Shown in pieces: positions 60,421 through 64,000 of a stretch of DNA of 64,000 bases. The position numbers and the translations under genes are program-made. The DNA is from Owenia fusiformis (taxonomy: Eukaryota > Annelida > Polychaeta > Sabellida > Oweniidae): NCBI GenBank assembly GCA_903813345.2, contig CAIIXF020000002.1, positions 18,736,813 to 18,800,812 on the forward strand. Reading direction: 5' to 3'. Position 1 is the stretch's first letter, and the number at the start of each line of letters is the position of its first letter. The notes beneath the pieces were generated by a model, which worked only from the letters and a program-made list of their open reading frames with translations, did not search any database and was not told the origin of the DNA.

Positions 60421-61922
60421 TTTTGTAGATCTTTGCATCTCAATTTGTTTTTCTTGTTTATTTCTGTTAGGAAAGTTTCATAAATACCCGGGAAGGGGGA
60501 TTAAAACACGAGTATATTTCATTTTATATTTACTGGGTATCCTTTTTGGATTCCATATGTTTTATGATAACCAAAAGTAACCTCCTTTTAGGATGGAGGT
60601 CTTGGTAGTCCAGTAAATTTAATACTGATACATTTTTTTTTCTATTTGTATTGTATTGGTTCCTCCGTTTGGCACCATTTGGTCTGCCTCCTTTCTGGGA
60701 GTTTCCCTGTGGGGCTTTCCATGCTTTCGATTTCTGAATTTTTTTGTTTCGATTTGTGTTGCTTTGCCGGGTCATTGTCACGTTTGCTCCTTTTTGGATG
60801 CGGTTGCTGTTTGCGCTTGCAGTTCGCTTGTGATGTTTAGAGACTATTGGTTCGGGCGGTTTGTATTAGATGCTCATGTTCGGGAGTTATGTATACCTTT
60901 TATTTCAGTTCTGGATTAGGGAGTCAAATACTATGAGGGGTTTGTGAATAAGGGTAACTGGTACAGTTTCATTCCTTTACTATTTGTTAACACTGTCGAG
61001 CTGCTATGCGATGGAATAATGTGAATGTTTGAGTTTTTAAGACCTGAGTGTGCGTTGACAAGTGGTTTGGAATGCTTTGTGCCTCTAAACAATTAAAAAT
61101 GAAACCCAAGGTATCAATGTATATTTTTGTTATATGGCGGAGCTGCTTTGCGACGGAATAAAGTAAATGTTTGTGTATTATCATTTTCGACACGAGTTTG
61201 GATTAACAAATGCATTGAACTTTGCGGTTTGTTTCAAATAAGAGGTCCCGTGTATTGTTTAGATTATTTGTAAGGGTAAGATTCAAAGAAATTTGATTGC
61301 TTTGGTAATTCTGAAGGGTGAACCGGAAGTCGGATCTTAATTTCGAATTCAGATTCGAGCTCCTGAGAAAAATTCTTAGTAATGTATGGAAAATCTGGTA
61401 AATTAGAACATCTTACAATTCACTTTGTTTTGGGGAATAAGTCTCTCAAAATTGGTAACCTTTTCAGCACAACAGGATAAGGTAGTTGTCTGAAATAGAT
61501 AAAGGAATGTAGAGAATAATCTAGCGCAGGTGAATCCCAAATTCTGATAATGATAGGAATAATACAAGAAAAACATTAGATTCCAAGGTTTCATGTTGGT
61601 ACGTGGGTATAGACTAAATTAGACAAAAACCCTGACTAGTGATCGTTTCTCGCGAAGACGGACACGAGCCAGAGGTAAAGTAAGTGGTAAGGAAGGAAAT
61701 TGGGGAGTAAAAATAATTCCACACGAAATTGCCATATTTCCGCTCATGGCTCCTAGACTGAAACGTCTACACGGAGTAGTAGCGGAAAAGACAATTCTCA
61801 CATAGTTAAATAGAGGTAGCCAGCTACAATGTCAACTAAAAATGACAAACAACAGCAGACAGACCAGACATCTGGTAAAAGATGTCACTGCTAAGTAAAG
61901 AGATAGTAACAAGAATAAGATA
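60421..61922. other. Unrecognised region, likely LTR-element interior
   Basis: No supported gene. ORFs on either strand (such as 60530-60781 minus, 60656-60919 plus, 61619-61801 minus) are short and unrecognised. A diverged direct repeat of about 110 bp (CGAGCTGCTATGCGATGG at 60998, GGAGCTGCTTTGCGACGG at about 61138) has a 138-140-bp period. Confidence 0.5.
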
Positions 61923-64000
61923 GGATATAGTCCTGAGTAAGGACATTAGCGGTTACCGTTAGTGATTTGGTTTTCTGAATAAAAAGTCATTTTCTCCTTC
62001 CCTACCCCATTGGAGCGCCATCTAGCGTTTGGGAAGTGAATCGGGAATAAATATTTATAGGGTAGGTCCTAATTTATCTGAAAACATGTCAGAGTTCAGT
62101 GGGAAATCTCATTTTAAGCTGGCGGCGGAGTGATTTTGACCTTGGTGATTTTACCAGAATTCTCTGAGAAATCTGACGATAGAGGGGGTTAGTGTCTTCA
62201 AGTTTATTTATTTCAAAAATTCGGTGGACAACCCATGGTAAGATTGTTATAGCAGGCTAGGCGAGTCTCTCCCGAACACTGTGGTATGTTGCACTAGGCT
62301 TGGATACTAATCGTTAATAAGATACAGGGTAAAATGTTATAATGGCCACCTATGGGAAACTCTACTGTGATCTTCAACCTATTAGAAGGCGCTTTTTTGG
62401 GGCATTTTGAAGGTTTTATCCCTTTTTGAGGTTTTTTAGTTCATTGAGAAGCCTAATAGCGCATATGATATTAAAGGGCTGTATCTTAGCTGAACAATGC
62501 TACCAAAATCGTGACATTTTGAAGCAATTTTGGTGTTTTGGGGGCGAGGCAACTGTGCCAAGTACCCCGAATTCCATTCTCCCGTGCCATTCAATTGTTT
62601 TTGGGGCAGTTTTGAATGAACCTTTGTTTCTTCCTACCAATATGACGTCATAAGATGCAATTGAACGCCTTGGCATGGATATCACTTGAAAGATAGTAGA
62701 AATCGCCTTCCAATGATACCCCATATGGCCATGTTCACCTCAGTTGGGTGTCCTCAATCTGTGATGCAATCTGTGAGGTGTACCCCTACCCCAAAGAAAT
62801 TTCAAGAAATCTCAAAATCAAATTTCCTGAATTTTGCTAAAAGGACCTGTGTCTATAAGGATTGAATTTTCCTCCGTGCTTTTTCTCAAATATAGGATTG
62901 TTGTATACCATTGTGATCGGGATAATGCCTACAATGCTAATATAACCATGTTGGAAGAAAACAAACCAATTCAGTTTACTATTAGAAGGCGCTTTTTTGG
63001 GGCATTTTGAAGGTTTTATCCCTTTTTGAGGTTTTTTAGTTCATTGAGAAGCCTAATAGCGCATATGATATTAAAGGGCTGTATCTTAGCTGAACAATGC
63101 TACCAAAATCGTGACATTTTGAAGCAATTTTGGTGTTTTGGGGGCGAGGCAACTGTGCCAAGTACCCCGAATTCCATTCTCCCGTGCCATTCAATTGTTT
63201 TTGGGGCAGTTTTGAATGAACCTTTGTTTCTTCCTACCAATATGACGTCATAAGATGCAATTGAACGCCTTGGCATGGATATCACTTGAAAGATAGTAGA
63301 AATCGCCTTCCAATGATACCCCATATGGCCATGTTCACCTCAGTTGGGTGTCCTCAATCTGTGATGCAATCTGTGAGGTGTACCCCTACCCCAAAGAAAT
63401 TTCAAGAAATCTCAAAATCAAATTTCCTGAATTTTGCTAAAAGGACCTGTGTCTATAAGGATTGAATTTTCCTCCGTGCTTTTTCTCAAATATAGGATTG
63501 TTGTATACCATTGTGATCGGGATAATGCCTACAATGCTAATATAACCATGTTGGAAGAAAACAAACCAATTCAGTTTACTATTAGGATATAGTCCTGAGT
63601 AAGGACATTAGCGCTTACCGTTAGTGATTTGGTTTTCTGAATAAAAAGTCATTTTCTCCTTCCCTACCCCATTGGAGCGCCATCTAGCGTTTGGGAAGTG
63701 AATCGGGAATAAATATTTATAGGGTAGGTCCTAATTTATCTGAAAACATGTCAGAGTTCAGTGGGAAATCTCATTTTAAGCTGGCGGCGGAGTGATTTTG
63801 ACCTTGGTGATTTTACCAGAATTCTCTGAGAAATCTGACGATAGAGGGGGTTAGTGTCTTCAAGTTTATTTATTTCAAAAATTCGGTGGACAACCCATGG
63901 TAAGATTGTTATAGCAGGCTAGGCGAGTCTCTCCCGAACACTGTGGTATGTTGCACTAGGCTTGGATACTAATCGTTAATAAGATACAGGGTAAAATGTT
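61923..64000 (+). repeat. 1.66-kb tandem repeat with internal 600-bp duplication
   Basis: Block X (61923-62380) is followed by block Y (62381-62980), an identical Y (62981-63580), then X again (from 63585, cut by the window end). The X copies differ at one visible base (GCGGTTACC versus GCGCTTACC). The two Y blocks appear identical over 600 bp. Short ORFs repeated in Y (62426-62653, 63026-63253) are unrecognised. Confidence 0.95.

Overview
This window looks like heterochromatic DNA from an animal, most likely an AT-rich marine invertebrate (mollusc-like is a guess from the style of the non-LTR elements). There are no operons or ribosome binding sites and no intact host gene. Almost everything is tandem repeat, transposable element or gene fragment. 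Two non-LTR retrotransposon families encode animal-type reverse transcriptases, and a possible host gene survives only as spliced-exon-like fragments.

Layout. 1-820: 3' end of a non-LTR retrotransposon (minus strand). 820-2853: CCACGCC-rich minisatellite. 2854-5742: low-copy DNA with three exon-like blocks, a 355-bp tandem repeat and microsatellites. 5743-17490: an 11,748-bp foldback element with inverted arms of about 2.85 kb and a 6-bp target duplication (ATCTGC). 17500-18937: 5'-truncated retrotransposon. 18938-20433: low-copy DNA. 20434-43320: satellite array, interrupted by a TTAA-flanked element (23980-24966) and a likely solo LTR (25061-26398). 43321-55361: a second copy of the whole series (minisatellite, exon-like blocks, retrotransposon, low-copy DNA, satellite), lacking the foldback but carrying its own 436-bp MITE. 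55362-58557: a non-LTR retrotransposon with a long open ORF, nested in the satellite. 58734 onward: 5' LTR, candidate primer binding site and small duplicated ORF of an LTR element, then a 600-bp exact tandem duplication inside a 1.66-kb repeat.

The satellite is a 186-bp monomer arranged as a three-monomer, 558-bp higher-order repeat. With 25-26 kb in total it is the largest component. The two copies of the surrounding segment show that one unit of roughly 30 kb (insertions excluded) was duplicated in tandem. Because one copy lacks each later insertion, it serves as an empty-site control that fixes element ends and target duplications exactly.

The most unusual finding is inside the foldback. 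Each arm carries a type I hammerhead ribozyme motif (7143-7279 minus; 15963-16113 plus), and a third copy lies at 14315-14452 plus. The core, the cleavage triplet and all three helices are present in two of the three copies. Stem I and two hairpins inserted in stem III show compensatory changes between copies. The two plus-strand copies sit in direct repeats of about 350 bp placed 1.65 kb apart, a retrozyme- or Penelope-like layout inside a DNA-transposon-like foldback. No transposase or reverse transcriptase is visible inside the foldback, so its mobility, if any, depends on other elements.
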